Source of the DNA: Trichomonas tenax
Lineage: Eukaryota; Parabasalia; Trichomonadida; Trichomonadidae
DNA: 39,808 nucleotides
Reading direction: 5' to 3'
Assembly: GCA_023091735.1 (NCBI GenBank)
Contig: JALKBU010000441.1
Span: 1 to 39,808 of the forward strand
Below are positions 1-10,438 of this stretch, one piece after another (position 1 is the stretch's first letter; each line of letters begins with the position of its first letter). The translations under genes were made by a program, and so were the position numbers. The notes beneath the pieces were generated by a model. That model did not search any database, was not told the origin of the DNA, and worked only from the letters and a program-made list of their open reading frames with translations.

Positions 1-819
1 GACTGTGCCACTTATACCACTGGATAGATAACTATCAATATGTACATGAAAGTACTTTCAAATCGAAAAAATATTGATCAGATAAAAAGTTATGAAGGTC
101 GCGGGACTACACCGTAGAAGGAAAAATTTTCCCCAAAAATCTTTACTCGACCAAATATACGATATTTTGTTTTGCATTTGAGTGCTAAATTTGATATAAC
201 TTATGCCTGCATTGATGAATGCATCATTTCTTACGGTGCAGATGCATAATTTACATACGTTTTAAAATATTTGTGGTTATAAGCAACAACAATACGTAAT
301 TGCTTTTTGGTTGTTAATGCTTAACTATTGCTACATCTGAAGTTCAAAAATCTTAATAAAAGTATTCGGAATAATTTATTTATTCATTTGGATAAAGTTT
401 TATTTCAGTTGATATTTAGGATTGTGTGTGCCTAGCTATAATTATTTTTAACACATTATTTATTTTATCGAAGCATAATCTATTTATGCGTATAAATTGA
501 AAAATTAAAAATGCAAAAATTTAATAAACAATCAATAAAAAATGATGAGGTGATGAATGCCTTGAGTTATTATTCAATACGTGGGGGCAAAGTGAAGAAC
601 GGAAAATCTTGAATTCACATTGAAATGCAAACGAATAATGTCCGAACAATTAATCAATTATCTCTTATCGTGACATTTTGTGCAAATTCTTATCAAATTC
701 AATATGTTGATGCAAGAATTCATACTTAGTGAAAAAAAAATCAATAAGCATTGAGCATTAATTAATGCTTGTGAGAGATTGCCCGCGGAAAAATCAAAAG
801 TGACATTTTTTGTCCAGTC

Positions 820-866
820 AGTAAATCTTCTCTCAGAGAAGAATACAATAGTAAATCCTCTCTCAG
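820..866 (+). repeat. Short direct repeat pair
   Basis: AGTAAATCTTCTCTCAG at 820-836 recurs as AGTAAATCCTCTCTCAG at 850-866, with one base changed and a 30-base period. Two copies only; no function can be assigned. Confidence 0.6.
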
Positions 867-970
867 CAATGGTCTGAGTGGCTTAATAGTCCACAGAACC
901 ATCTATATATCACCCACACTCGGAAAATCAATATTTCAATCAGCTAATTTAAAGCTCTTAAAAAAGTTGT

Positions 971-1048
971 GTTTCATGCAATAATCACAGTGATAATGCA
1001 CAATCATAACTGTTGTGTAACATTATCGCTGTGATTATTGCATGAAAC
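971..1048. repeat. Inverted repeat, 28-base arms
   Basis: Bases 971-998 and 1021-1048 are reverse complements with a single mismatch (T/C in the middle). The 22-base spacer contains a further CACAA/TTGTG pair, so the structure could extend with a small bulge. The arms begin GTTTCATGCAATAATCACAG. No gene lies within 1 kb, so a transcript terminator role is unsupported. A small foldback element is an alternative. Confidence 0.85.
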
Positions 1049-1525
1049 AAAACATTTATTCACATTTCGAGATTCTCTGGTTGTTCTGATCTAGGGCAGC
1101 ATTGGGACATGACAACGAAACAACCAGTCCCAGTGCTGCACTGCACCATAGAAAAAGATAAAATCCAGCATTATTTGCATATCGATTCAAGGTTTTATTA
1201 ACTGTAACCTCATTAGAGTGCACTCTAACATAAAACTGCATTGCAATACTAGGTTCAATAGTTAAATATAGTAAATCCCAATTTTATCTCAAATTCTGAT
1301 AGATCTTTCTCTAACTATTGATATTCAGACCATATCAATTCTACACAATAATCCACACAAAATGGTATATATTATACACAAATATGAACACATTTTAAAT
1401 AAAAATATGAAATTATATATTTTTTAGCTTTATTTTCATCCTTGAAAGTGGAATATGTTCATATACACAACTAGCTTAGATGAATTGCCGTTGAGATTTT
1501 GGATAATTATCATTCTAATACCGCT

Positions 1526-2106
1526 TACCCAAATTTACCAGTTAAGGGTCCGCTATGGCCTAACTTCCTGTATCATCCTTCACTTTTTTGATGTATTTTT
1601 GACTTAAAAATTCACTAAAAAACAACTTTCTTGATTTTGTTTCCGCTCATACTAAGGAATAATTGTTTGAAGTATCACGGCATAATTTTAATTTTTTTAA
1701 CAATATCATTAATATCTCCTAGGAAAAAGGCGTAATCATTTAACATTTTAATGGATATTTGAATACCTATATGCTAAAGAATACGTAGGTAATGGTAAAT
1801 TAGCAAAATAAACAAGTGGACCCTAAAATTTCATTGTAAAGATCTTAAAGTTACCATTTGCTAATATTATCATGAACCAATATTAATAATAAGTGGATTC
1901 AACTGACATATAATCATATACTTGATGTAGAAGCCGAGATTCAAAAAAAAAACGGTTTTTGAATTGCAATTCGATAATTTGTTTTCATGTTTAATATTCA
2001 TACTACGGTGCATTGTTGTGAAATTTATATTCATATTACAATTTGCCTTGAATTTTTTTCCTCGTTTACTCTTTTGAGTTTTGTGATTTTTAACGAGTGA
2101 CCCCCT
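1526..2106 (+). repeat. Dispersed repeat, copy L (candidate MITE)
   Basis: Its outer edge contains TTAAGGGTCCGCTATGGCC (1543-1561) and its inner edge ends with a poly-T/CTCGTT segment followed by GATTTTTAACGAGTGACCCCC (to 2105). Both edge sequences recur in reverse orientation at 3027-3558 with the same spacing (roughly 0.5 kb apart). The interior is strongly diverged. The matched edges suggest a non-autonomous element; no coding capacity is visible. Confidence 0.5.
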
Positions 2107-3026
2107 ATAGATCAAATCAGATCTGATAAAACATTTACGTGCCTTTCTGGGGTTCTGTTTACAGTGGTATCAATAATATCTGTGCAAACAAAGACCAAGC
2201 CGCTAATCCAATATGATTTTGCTTAAACAAACACTATCTTGTATTGGAAGATGATGGAAGCTCTTCTCTTATCTTATCTATTGTAGGTATAACTGCATGT
2301 TAATAATATAGATGTAGCCTATATTAAATCGCAGAATTTATAAATATATTAACAAAATCAATTATAATTAATACATTCATAAACAGTGTGATTATATATT
2401 ATTATTTAAAGAATATGAGACTCTGTTTTTGTATTTTTAAAAAAGCAATAATTTAAATTATTTAGTATTTCCATTTATTTTAATATAAAATTGGTGCTTT
2501 TCAGGGGTGCTGAGTATGTTTATAGCATTTGCTTGTCTATTTAACTTGAGGATCTTAATGCCTCAATGAGATTTCAGCGAACTTTGACATGTAAAATAAG
2601 GAAAGTCATCATTTTCGACACTTATTATCTGATATTTGTCATGTAAAGTCGAAAATTTGATATGTAATGTTTCAAATGAGCAAATTTTATGTGAACTTGA
2701 GATAGCATAACGTTAGGTATGCTCGATGTATGAGCAAAGGAATGCCGTTTGACTCCTGCACTTAGCGTATTTTTTCTTTTCTATTTTTTGATTTTTCTAG
2801 GGGAACTCTAGCAAAAATAAGCGAGTGAACGCTATAATAGTGAGATATATTTGTTATAATCATCAAAGAGTTTCATAACAGAAGCACATTAATGATTTGT
2901 AATGGGTTTCTGTTTGTAATCATATCTTGATTAAGTAATATCTTGCTAAGATCATGAAACAGATTGCACCACTAGAATAAGCACCCACAAAAAGCACGTA
3001 AATGTTTCATCAGATTCGTCCAGGAA

Positions 3027-3558
3027 GGGGGTCACTCGTTAAAAATCGCAAAACTCAAAAAGGTCAACGAGAAAAAAAGTGGAGTCCACAATTTGCGTGT
3101 TTTCGTCTCAAAATTCAAATATTTTCAATAAATTTTGGTATTACAATGATTAAAATGCTTTAAACAATGGAAATTTTATCTTGAAATATAGAAATATTAA
3201 AGTTTTTTAACATTTTTTTATTCTTTTGTGTTTTATATTTTTATTACTAAAATGCTGCTAAGTGATGATCGGTAAATGCATTAATGCAAGAAAAACAGGT
3301 TTTAGGTTTTCACCAAAATCATGATTTTTGAAAAATCACGTTTTTTTCAAGTCCATGGTTTTAAAGTTTTGATTGATTTTTAAGTGAGAGATATTAATGA
3401 ATCCACTCTGATATGCTATGTGCAAAGAATCGAATATCATTGTAAATATAGATCTCTCTATCTTGAATATCATCAAATTGTGGGAAATACTGTTTTTAGA
3501 CAAGCTCATAGAATATTTTGAGAGCCTATATTTGGTCATAGCGGACCTTAAATTTGGA
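3027..3558 (-). repeat. Dispersed repeat, copy R (inverted)
   Basis: On the minus strand this copy starts with CCAAATTTAAGGTCCGCTATG (3558 downward) and ends with TTTTTAACGAGTGACCCCC (3027). The end segment shares about 50 bases with 2053-2105, with a few substitutions. It lies head-to-head with copy L, with about 920 bases between their inner edges. Confidence 0.5.
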
Positions 3559-3923
3559 TAAAGTAAAATGTCAGATTTGTAAATCTATTTCAGGTATTTA
3601 ATAGCTTTCTAAATATTTGGAATCTCTTGGATCTTCAAAACCGATGGGCACTTCAAATATAGAGCATATGCAATAACAGTGATTAAAAAATCGAACAATT
3701 AGAAGTGATTTATTCTGATATCTTTTCATTTTAAAGCAAAAATACATTTTCAATCGATATAATTCATTGGCTGTCGTCTTGCATATATCATAGCACGCAT
3801 CAATGTATTCTCTATTCAACAAAAACGTGGAATCAAAGTGGAAGAATAACTGACATGTAAACAAGCTCGATGTCAGCTAACAACTTCTTAATAAGTTGCT
3901 ATATAACAGAGACCTTGAGGTCG

Positions 3924-4146
3924 ATTCCTAATTCCATTATTCCACTTTTGATTCCAATTCCAAATTTATTTTGATTCCAAAACAATCGATTATTCCATTA
4001 TTGTCACTTTTCGACCTATTTTTGGTATATGGAATAACTGTCATTATTCCAAATTGGCGGTTATTCCAAAATAGGGTCTGATTCCAAACTCTCTTTATTA
4101 GCATAATGTCACCTTTATTCCAATAAATTTTTTATTCCATTAAACT
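3924..4146 (+). repeat. ATTCCA-rich simple-sequence patch
   Basis: The hexamer ATTCCA occurs about eleven times in roughly 220 bases, usually as GATTCCAAA or TTATTCCATT, at irregular spacing of 6-40 bases. It lies 300 to 540 bases upstream of the DOCK gene. It may be a degenerate microsatellite or a cluster of protein-binding sites. Confidence 0.7.
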
Positions 4147-4423
4147 CCAATATGTGTCCAGATGCTCAAAGTTAAAAAAATAATTTCAAACAAAGTTATG
4201 AATAAACAGCGGAAACAATACCAGAAGCCTCAGTTACAACAGAAAACAAAGAGATTCGACGTTAACACAAAAAATCAAATTTAAAAATTTTCGATCTGTA
4301 ATGGTCGAAGCTTCTAAATTCATTAGTTCACTATTTAAAGTCATAAAAAGACTGTTTTTGCTACTCCCAGGCTTTAACTTCAATTCTTAAAAGGTCATAA
4401 AGTAAATGAAGTGACATCAATTA

Positions 4424-4428
4424 TCACT
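4424..4428 (+). promoter_or_regulatory. Initiator-like element of the DOCK gene
   Basis: TCACT (+1 at A4426) matches the trichomonad initiator TCA(+1)Py(T/A) and lies 35 bases before the ATG at 4461. The same TCACTTTT string precedes the G6PD-6PGL gene. An AACGTG string lies between it and the ATG. Confidence 0.6.
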
Positions 4429-4460
4429 TTTCCATAAAAATCTCGAAACGTGACAACATA

Positions 4461-7400
4461 ATGTCAAGTGTTGACGAAACTTGGAAGAATAAAGACCAGG
4501 AAGTCAAATCTTGGCTCTCAAAGCAAAGCTGCCTCTCGGAGAAGGAGTGGAGCAAGTCACAACTCAATGGTCTCGTTACAATAAACAACCCTTATTACGA
4601 TGCTGATGTTGAGCAACACCAAAATCTCTCAAATAAGCCAAATATCACTCTCATGACCAAAGAAGTCCTCGATTTCAATTTCAAGAAGATTTCATACAAA
4701 CCTCAAAAAATCGAAAACTCCGAAAAGCAAATTTTCAGAACAGATATCAAAGAAAACTCGAAGGATATTTTGCCGATAGAAAACCTACGTTCGGATGCTG
4801 CAGCTGCAATTTCAAATACAAAAGAAGGATATTACGAGATAATCTCGCACGATTTACAGAAAATTTCGCCTGTTCCAAAGGAGGAGTATTTATCTCTCGA
4901 GTTCCACAGCTGCAAATACGATTTTGACCTTATTGAACCAATAACTTATTCAATCTTTATAATGGAGGACGGCCAGATCATCAGTGAAACGTGGAATACC
5001 TTTGACACACTTTTCAAGATGTATCTCGGTAATGAATTAACAACAAAAGCTTATTTCAACATTAGACACACAAATAATGCCAATCTCGTTGTTGTCTGCA
5101 ACAGATCTTTCCAGATTGACAATGGCGCTGATGTTAACAAGTACTACAAGAAAGTTACGCAGTCCAATCGTGAAAAAGCTTTCAACTCTTTTAGCCAAGT
5201 CTATAAGAAGCTCAAAGGCTATTGGCAGACATTCGCTTTCACTTTCTTCCCACTCAGTGAGATCAAGGGCGGCCAAATCACGCTTCCAAAAGTTTATCTC
5301 GCTGAATGTGAATCAAAAGCAATGACTCCTGATTTCATTGCACAGCAAATTGAGCGTGCAAAGCTTCTCAAACTCGACCAGATCGGTATTGAGATGCGTT
5401 TCTTTGCAAGCAGATGTGAATATTCAAATCCAAATCTCATTAAGAACGCTGTCGTTTGTCTTTCAAGGAAACCATATGACCTTTGGCCAGTTCTCCGCCA
5501 GTCACATCGCCTCATCATCAATCTTAAGTCAGCGAAATTTGATTTCCCACCAAAGTTCTCTGCGAGAAACATCGTCGTTGAAGTTACATATCTCGCAAAG
5601 GGTTCGTTCCTTCCATGCATCCACGATCGCTGGCAGTCAACAAAGCTTGTTGATCATGCATTTTCAAGAGGTTTGTACCACGTCTCTCAGCCACAATTCG
5701 AAGATGAATTCGTTATCGAGCTTCCATATCCAGTCGAAGGTCTTGTTACCTTCAACTTCCACAGGCTCTCAACAAAGCCAAATGATGATGCAGCAGTTAA
5801 ATTCGGTAATGCAAGCTTCGAAGTTTGTCCAAATCACGACAACTTCGTAGTTCCAGATGCTGAGTTGACACTTGGCATTGTCTATGGTCATAATATCAAC
5901 ATCAACGCAAAGCCAACAAAGGATAACTATTTCATCATCGAAACACATCTCGATTCCAGCCTTGTTACAAATCAGCCAACAATCAGATCCGTTTACGAGG
6001 GTGAATTAATTCTTCCACGCGTCGAAGACATGCCATCGAATGTTTTAATCAACAACCTGTTCGCTGTTTTAGATGCAATCTTCACCAATTTCGACAAGAA
6101 CCCAGAAAAGGCTCTCAAGGGTATCCTCAGTCTCGACCGATTAATCGATGTTCTTCCAAACAAGGCAATCCTCTCTGATTACTTGAACACATACTTAAGA
6201 GCATTCGCATTCAGACCAAATGCTCACCACTGCATGGAAACACACAAATTGATCCTCCGTGAGTGGTCCAAGTACTTGTTCCAGACTGCTAATGATGTCA
6301 GCAGCAAGAGGAGGCAGCTCGTTCTCATGGACTTCCTCTACGGCATTGTCATCAAGTGCATGATGGATGGCGGCGAGACAAACATCGCAGAAGAGATCGA
6401 GCAGTTCTCTAAGACATGGGCGACAGCTGTCGGAATCATCACATTGAGGGGCTCAACAGAAGCACAGCAGATGACAAACAGCTTCGCTCAGTTCTGCTGC
6501 ATGCTTGCTGACATCAACCTTTATTCAGCTGCTGCAACATGCATCGTAAACTTTGTCAATCATGTTGGCAACGATCCAACACATCATAGAATTATCTCCA
6601 AGTTCCTTGATATGGGACTCAGCCCGAAGCTCTTCATCATCGAGTCACTCGTTGACAACAAGTTCGTTAGCTTGTTCACATCTCTCTTCACACATGCAAT
6701 GTCAAAGCTTCCTGATGGCCCAATCTGCTTCATCTTCAACGTTATCTGTAGAACACTCTCGTTCATTCCAGATGAGATGAAGCCGGCCATCGCTAAGGCT
6801 TATGTCAACATCTTGGACTGCTTCCAAGTCAAGATGAATGGCACTCCAGAGCAGATCATTGCTCCACTGTCAATCGCAACATTCATCATGAGATACATCA
6901 AGCACGAGGACTTCCATGAGTACTTCGTCTCTATTCCACAGAGTGAGAGATTGGTTGACTTCGTCCACTTCATGCTTGTCAAGACAAAGTACACAAAGGA
7001 CGCAATGATCTTCGATCCAGATGCTGTCTCTGAAGCTTTCAGATCGATCGAGCGCCAGGTCGAAACAAGCAGAGAATTCGGCTCAATCAACAGAAAAGAT
7101 TTCAAGAGCTTATCACAGAAGGATGCACCAGCAACAATGCCAGATCCAGTTATGTTAAAAAAGAGGTCATTCGCTATGGCCAGAAAGGTACAGCAGTTCC
7201 CATCCATTGGCTCTCTCAACGCTCTTCCACAGGCCAACAACAATTATGCATTCCCACAGCGTGATGTTGCTCTTGAAGCTCAGCTTGCTGCAATCAATGT
7301 TGTCGAAGCACTCTTGAAGTTCGACACAAGTAGATTTGACATCATTATCGACTTCATCTTCCACCTCCTTTCTATCAATATTGGTATCAATGCTGTCGAA

Positions 7401-9179
7401 GGCATTGCCAATTTAATCAAAGAAGCTGTCGCCCAGAATATCAAGTCTCTCTTGAGAAACAGATCTCCGCCGTTTGTTTTGATAATCAAGAAAGTTTTGT
7501 CTATTGCCAGCATCAACAACACATACATATCCAACACAATTCTTTCTGTTTTAGAGCCAATCTTCCTTGCCGAAAGAAAGGTTTGGGGCACAAACGTAAG
7601 AACACACGCATTGGTAAAGCGTGCAATTTCTCTTTTGTCTGTCTCCGAAGTCAACTCTCCAATTCTTTTGGAGTCAATGAAGGCAATCGTTAATCCAGTT
7701 GCCAGAGAACTTGCAAATTCAATCGAGGGTCTTGCTAAGATCAACTACGAGTTGTTGAAGATCGATGCTGCTTGCTTCAGCGCGACATTCGAAAAAAAGG
7801 ATCGCATCGGACAAAAGGCAACGCAGAACGCTGTCATCGAAGAGTTCGGCGATCTACTGTGGAAGAGAGCAATCTTACTCCAGTTCTCCCCTGATGCTTG
7901 CTTCGAAGCACTCAGAATCCTCGATCAATACCACAACGCTAACGGCTATGAACTCGAATCAATCACATGCAAACTTTCTGAACTTGCTCTCCTCGCTGAA
8001 TACTTGACAGCGCTCGGCGTTATGCCGAAGACACACGGCCACGATCACGCAGCAATGGCATTCGCGACGATGACTCCATCAGCTGCAATGTTCGTTATGC
8101 CGAAGGACATCGAAGTTGATCTTCCACGTGTCACAGGTTTCTGCGATTCAGCATTCTTCAACGAGAGTGGTGTTATGCTCGTTTTGAGCGAAATCTGCGA
8201 TATGTGCAATAACCATCAGATCTTCGAAATTGCTAACGAAGCAATCAGACTCTTCGTCCCACTTCTCGAATCCCACCAGATGTATACAGAGCTCGAAAAC
8301 ATCTTCAACCGCTCTCAGCAGTTCTATGCCAAGCTCGATGCAACACCAACACAAGGTGAGAGATTGATGGGAAGATACTACAGGGTCATCTTCTACGGTC
8401 AATCCTTCGGTGAAGACAATGGAAAGGTCTTCATTTATAGAGAACAGAAGCTCACAAACTTGTTCAATCTCACAAAGAGAATGGAGGAGACATACACACC
8501 TATCCTCGGCCGCGGCAAGCTCGAGATCATCAAGGAGAGTCGTCCAGTCGACGCAAGACTTCTTGATCCAGAGAAAGGATACATCCAGATCACATTTATC
8601 ACACCATCAATCCAGGCAGGCGAAGAAGACTTCAAGCAGACAACATATGAGCAGAACACACACATCAAGGAGTTCTGCTTTGAAACACCATTCATGAAGG
8701 GCACAAACAAGCTTCAGGGCTCTGTCAACAACCAGTGGCTTAGGAAGACAGTTCTCAAAATTGGAACCGAGATGCCATCGACAACAAAGAGAATCATTGT
8801 TAATCCAGAGGATGTCGAGAACATCGAAATCGAACCAATCAGAGTTTCAATCAGACAACTTGAAGAGAGATTGAAGCAATACGACGCTGCTATTGAGGCA
8901 AACAATATCTCACAGATTCAGCCACTTCTCAATGGTTCACTCTGCGTTCAAGTCAATGATGGTCCAATGAAGATGGCCGAAGTTTTCCTCAGCGATGATG
9001 TTAGAACACTCCACACAGAGCACATGAGAAAACTCTTCAAGCAGTTCATAGAAGTCAACGGAAAGGCTCTTAAATTGCACAGAGCAGCAGCTGTCGGAAA
9101 CAAGTCTTACGCTGCTCTCCAGGAACAGATGGACAAGGGATATGAAGACCTCAAGAGGAAGCTTTCAAGGTATTTGTGA
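4461..9179 (+). CDS. DOCK-family guanine nucleotide exchange factor
   Basis: A 1572-residue protein, in the usual size range for DOCK proteins. Residues about 345-480 read as a DHR-1 (C2-like) domain: RNIVVEVTYLAKG, a central extended segment, then FVIELPYPVEGLVTFNFHR. Residues about 1115-1572 read as DHR-2, the domain that exchanges nucleotide on Rac/Cdc42-type GTPases: RYYRVIFYGQSFG, YIQITFITPSI, FCFETPFMKG, and a C-terminal NGSLCVQVNDGPMKMAEVF segment where DOCK proteins place the nucleotide sensor. The middle is helical, as expected for the armadillo-like scaffold. No N-terminal SH3 is evident, so the C/D (zizimin-like) side of the family fits better. It presumably acts at membranes in actin remodelling, relevant to amoeboid adhesion. 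The ATG is the first in frame and follows an initiator element. The first ~150 codons are more AT-ending than the rest. The next gene starts 266 bases downstream. Confidence 0.9.
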   Translation: MSSVDETWKNKDQEVKSWLSKQSCLSEKEWSKSQLNGLVTINNPYYDADVEQHQNLSNKPNITLMTKEVLDFNFKKISYKPQKIENSEKQIFRTDIKENSKDILPIENLRSDAAAAISNTKEGYYEIISHDLQKISPVPKEEYLSLEFHSCKYDFDLIEPITYSIFIMEDGQIISETWNTFDTLFKMYLGNELTTKAYFNIRHTNNANLVVVCNRSFQIDNGADVNKYYKKVTQSNREKAFNSFSQVYKKLKGYWQTFAFTFFPLSEIKGGQITLPKVYLAECESKAMTPDFIAQQIERAKLLKLDQIGIEMRFFASRCEYSNPNLIKNAVVCLSRKPYDLWPVLRQSHRLIINLKSAKFDFPPKFSARNIVVEVTYLAKGSFLPCIHDRWQSTKLVDHAFSRGLYHVSQPQFEDEFVIELPYPVEGLVTFNFHRLSTKPNDDAAVKFGNASFEVCPNHDNFVVPDAELTLGIVYGHNININAKPTKDNYFIIETHLDSSLVTNQPTIRSVYEGELILPRVEDMPSNVLINNLFAVLDAIFTNFDKNPEKALKGILSLDRLIDVLPNKAILSDYLNTYLRAFAFRPNAHHCMETHKLILREWSKYLFQTANDVSSKRRQLVLMDFLYGIVIKCMMDGGETNIAEEIEQFSKTWATAVGIITLRGSTEAQQMTNSFAQFCCMLADINLYSAAATCIVNFVNHVGNDPTHHRIISKFLDMGLSPKLFIIESLVDNKFVSLFTSLFTHAMSKLPDGPICFIFNVICRTLSFIPDEMKPAIAKAYVNILDCFQVKMNGTPEQIIAPLSIATFIMRYIKHEDFHEYFVSIPQSERLVDFVHFMLVKTKYTKDAMIFDPDAVSEAFRSIERQVETSREFGSINRKDFKSLSQKDAPATMPDPVMLKKRSFAMARKVQQFPSIGSLNALPQANNNYAFPQRDVALEAQLAAINVVEALLKFDTSRFDIIIDFIFHLLSINIGINAVEGIANLIKEAVAQNIKSLLRNRSPPFVLIIKKVLSIASINNTYISNTILSVLEPIFLAERKVWGTNVRTHALVKRAISLLSVSEVNSPILLESMKAIVNPVARELANSIEGLAKINYELLKIDAACFSATFEKKDRIGQKATQNAVIEEFGDLLWKRAILLQFSPDACFEALRILDQYHNANGYELESITCKLSELALLAEYLTALGVMPKTHGHDHAAMAFATMTPSAAMFVMPKDIEVDLPRVTGFCDSAFFNESGVMLVLSEICDMCNNHQIFEIANEAIRLFVPLLESHQMYTELENIFNRSQQFYAKLDATPTQGERLMGRYYRVIFYGQSFGEDNGKVFIYREQKLTNLFNLTKRMEETYTPILGRGKLEIIKESRPVDARLLDPEKGYIQITFITPSIQAGEEDFKQTTYEQNTHIKEFCFETPFMKGTNKLQGSVNNQWLRKTVLKIGTEMPSTTKRIIVNPEDVENIEIEPIRVSIRQLEERLKQYDAAIEANNISQIQPLLNGSLCVQVNDGPMKMAEVFLSDDVRTLHTEHMRKLFKQFIEVNGKALKLHRAAAVGNKSYAALQEQMDKGYEDLKRKLSRYL

Positions 9180-9445
9180 ATTCATAATATTCATTAAGAT
9201 TTTTTAATAAACTAATCATTATTGCATTTTTTTAAAAGATATTATCTATTTGGAATTCTATTTTTGCTCCAAATTAAAAAATCTTTTCTCTATCAATGAA
9301 TTTTGAAGTCTAGTCATCCAAAATTCTTGTTGCAATAAGAGCTTATAGATAGGAATCTAATTTTCAAAGAGTTATTACTTAGTCATTATGAATATATTTG
9401 CCATGTAAATTTTCTTTGTCAAAAATAAAAGTGACAATTTAATTA

Positions 9446-9904
9446 ATGAATGACTATCAACGAAATAAGTGCCTAGAAATGCTCCAAAAACTCAAAAACA
9501 ATCCTCTGTCGACAACATTCATTTGCCCAATCAATTCAGAGGAATTAATTGATTATGATACTATAATCCAAAAGAAAATGAGTCTTTCAGAGATCGATAC
9601 AAACTTAGTCGAGCACAAAATAAAGTCCATCGCTGAATTTAAAAACGATGTTGTCTTAGTTTTCGATAATTGCATAAAATATTGGACAAGAAGATCAAGA
9701 GAAGAAAAAGGAGAACCAAACACAGACATTTACGTTTGCATAGCCTTGACGCTTAAAGACAAATTCTTGAAATCATTTGCAAAACTTCCTGTTACACGCG
9801 AAAATGATTGGTTAATCACAGCATCAAGGACAGTACAAAAACTTTGCAAAGTCAGAGAGGACTTTGTTCGTGAATTAACGGCAAAAATGGCAAATTCAAA
9901 TTAA
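9446..9904 (+). CDS. Small single-bromodomain protein, atypical binding site
   Basis: A 152-residue protein that is nearly all one bromodomain: CLEMLQKLKNNPLSTTF (helix Z), a PIN..ELIDYDTIIQKKMSLSEI ZA loop, and the EFKNDVVLVFDNCIKYW signature. Bromodomains bind acetyl-lysine on histones. The ZA-loop Tyr (Tyr37) and the F.NC..Y core are present. However, the Asn that normally follows the final Tyr (YN) and hydrogen-bonds acetyl-lysine is replaced by Trp80, and the BC loop is long and charged (RRSREEKGEPN). Ligand binding may be lost or altered. The first in-frame ATG is used. A TGCCATGTAAA motif lies just upstream (9400-9410). No obvious initiator is seen within 50 bases. Trichomonads have several short bromodomain proteins, so this length is not a truncation by itself. 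Confidence 0.85.
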   Translation: MNDYQRNKCLEMLQKLKNNPLSTTFICPINSEELIDYDTIIQKKMSLSEIDTNLVEHKIKSIAEFKNDVVLVFDNCIKYWTRRSREEKGEPNTDIYVCIALTLKDKFLKSFAKLPVTRENDWLITASRTVQKLCKVREDFVRELTAKMANSN

Positions 9905-10430
9905 TAATCAATTAATAATATTAATGTTGTTATGTAATCACTATAAAAACCTTGTATTTTTATCGTTATAATCTAAAACCTATAAATTCAATGTATTATA
10001 AATCTTTTAATTTTAATGGAGTTATTATCACTCAAAATCCAAAAGATTCACTATCTTCGAGTTGTTTTTATGCTCTGCCATAATAACATTCGTAAACAAA
10101 GATTTTAAATAAAATGAATACTAAAATGAGTATTTCATATTATCATTTATTATCATGAGTTTCATTTCATAATAAAAACATAGAGATGATAGATCTGATC
10201 ATATTTATACCACTTTTGTTAAGAATTGCAATGGCTAAATGATTTTTTGTCATTGATCAATGATCATTGACCGTAATTTTTCGATGTTATTTATCTTGAT
10301 TTTGAAACATAGAGAAAAGGATTTGATTTATAATTTTGTTGCAGCATCATACAGCATTGGATGCTGCATTAATTATTTAATTATCATCAAAAGTTTATTA
10401 TCATAAATGTTTTTGTGCTAAATAAAACTG
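9905..10430. other. Intergenic region with overlapping palindromes
   Basis: No gene is seen. CATTGATCAATG (10251-10262) and TCAATGATCATTGA (10257-10270) are perfect overlapping palindromes. TGCAGCATC/GATGCTGCA (10340-10348 and 10360-10368) forms a 9-bp hairpin about 70 bases before the next start codon. Confidence 0.6.
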
Positions 10431-10435
10431 TCATA
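10431..10435 (+). promoter_or_regulatory. Initiator-like element of the DUF3447 pseudogene
   Basis: TCATA with +1 at A10433 lies 6 bases before the ATG at 10439, matching the trichomonad TCA(+1)Py(T/A) pattern. It supports 10439 over the upstream GTG at 10415 as the original start. Confidence 0.5.
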
Positions 10436-10438
10436 AAA

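Larger units (their letters stand above)
1..4423. other. Non-coding stretch with dispersed repeats
   Basis: No open frame here looks like a real gene: those present are short, AT-driven and lack recognisable domains or an initiator element before an ATG. The stretch holds a paired direct repeat near 820-866, a hairpin at 971-1048, two inverted copies of a diverged repeat (about 1526-2106 and 3027-3558), scattered TGACATGTAAA motifs (2585, 3851) and an ATTCCA-rich patch (about 3924-4146). The last part leads into the DOCK gene promoter. Confidence 0.7.

Noticed and set aside
5037..8905. Many open frames on both strands inside the DOCK gene
   Set aside because: They overlap a long frame with clear DHR-1 and DHR-2 signatures, have no domains and arise from its C-rich third positions.
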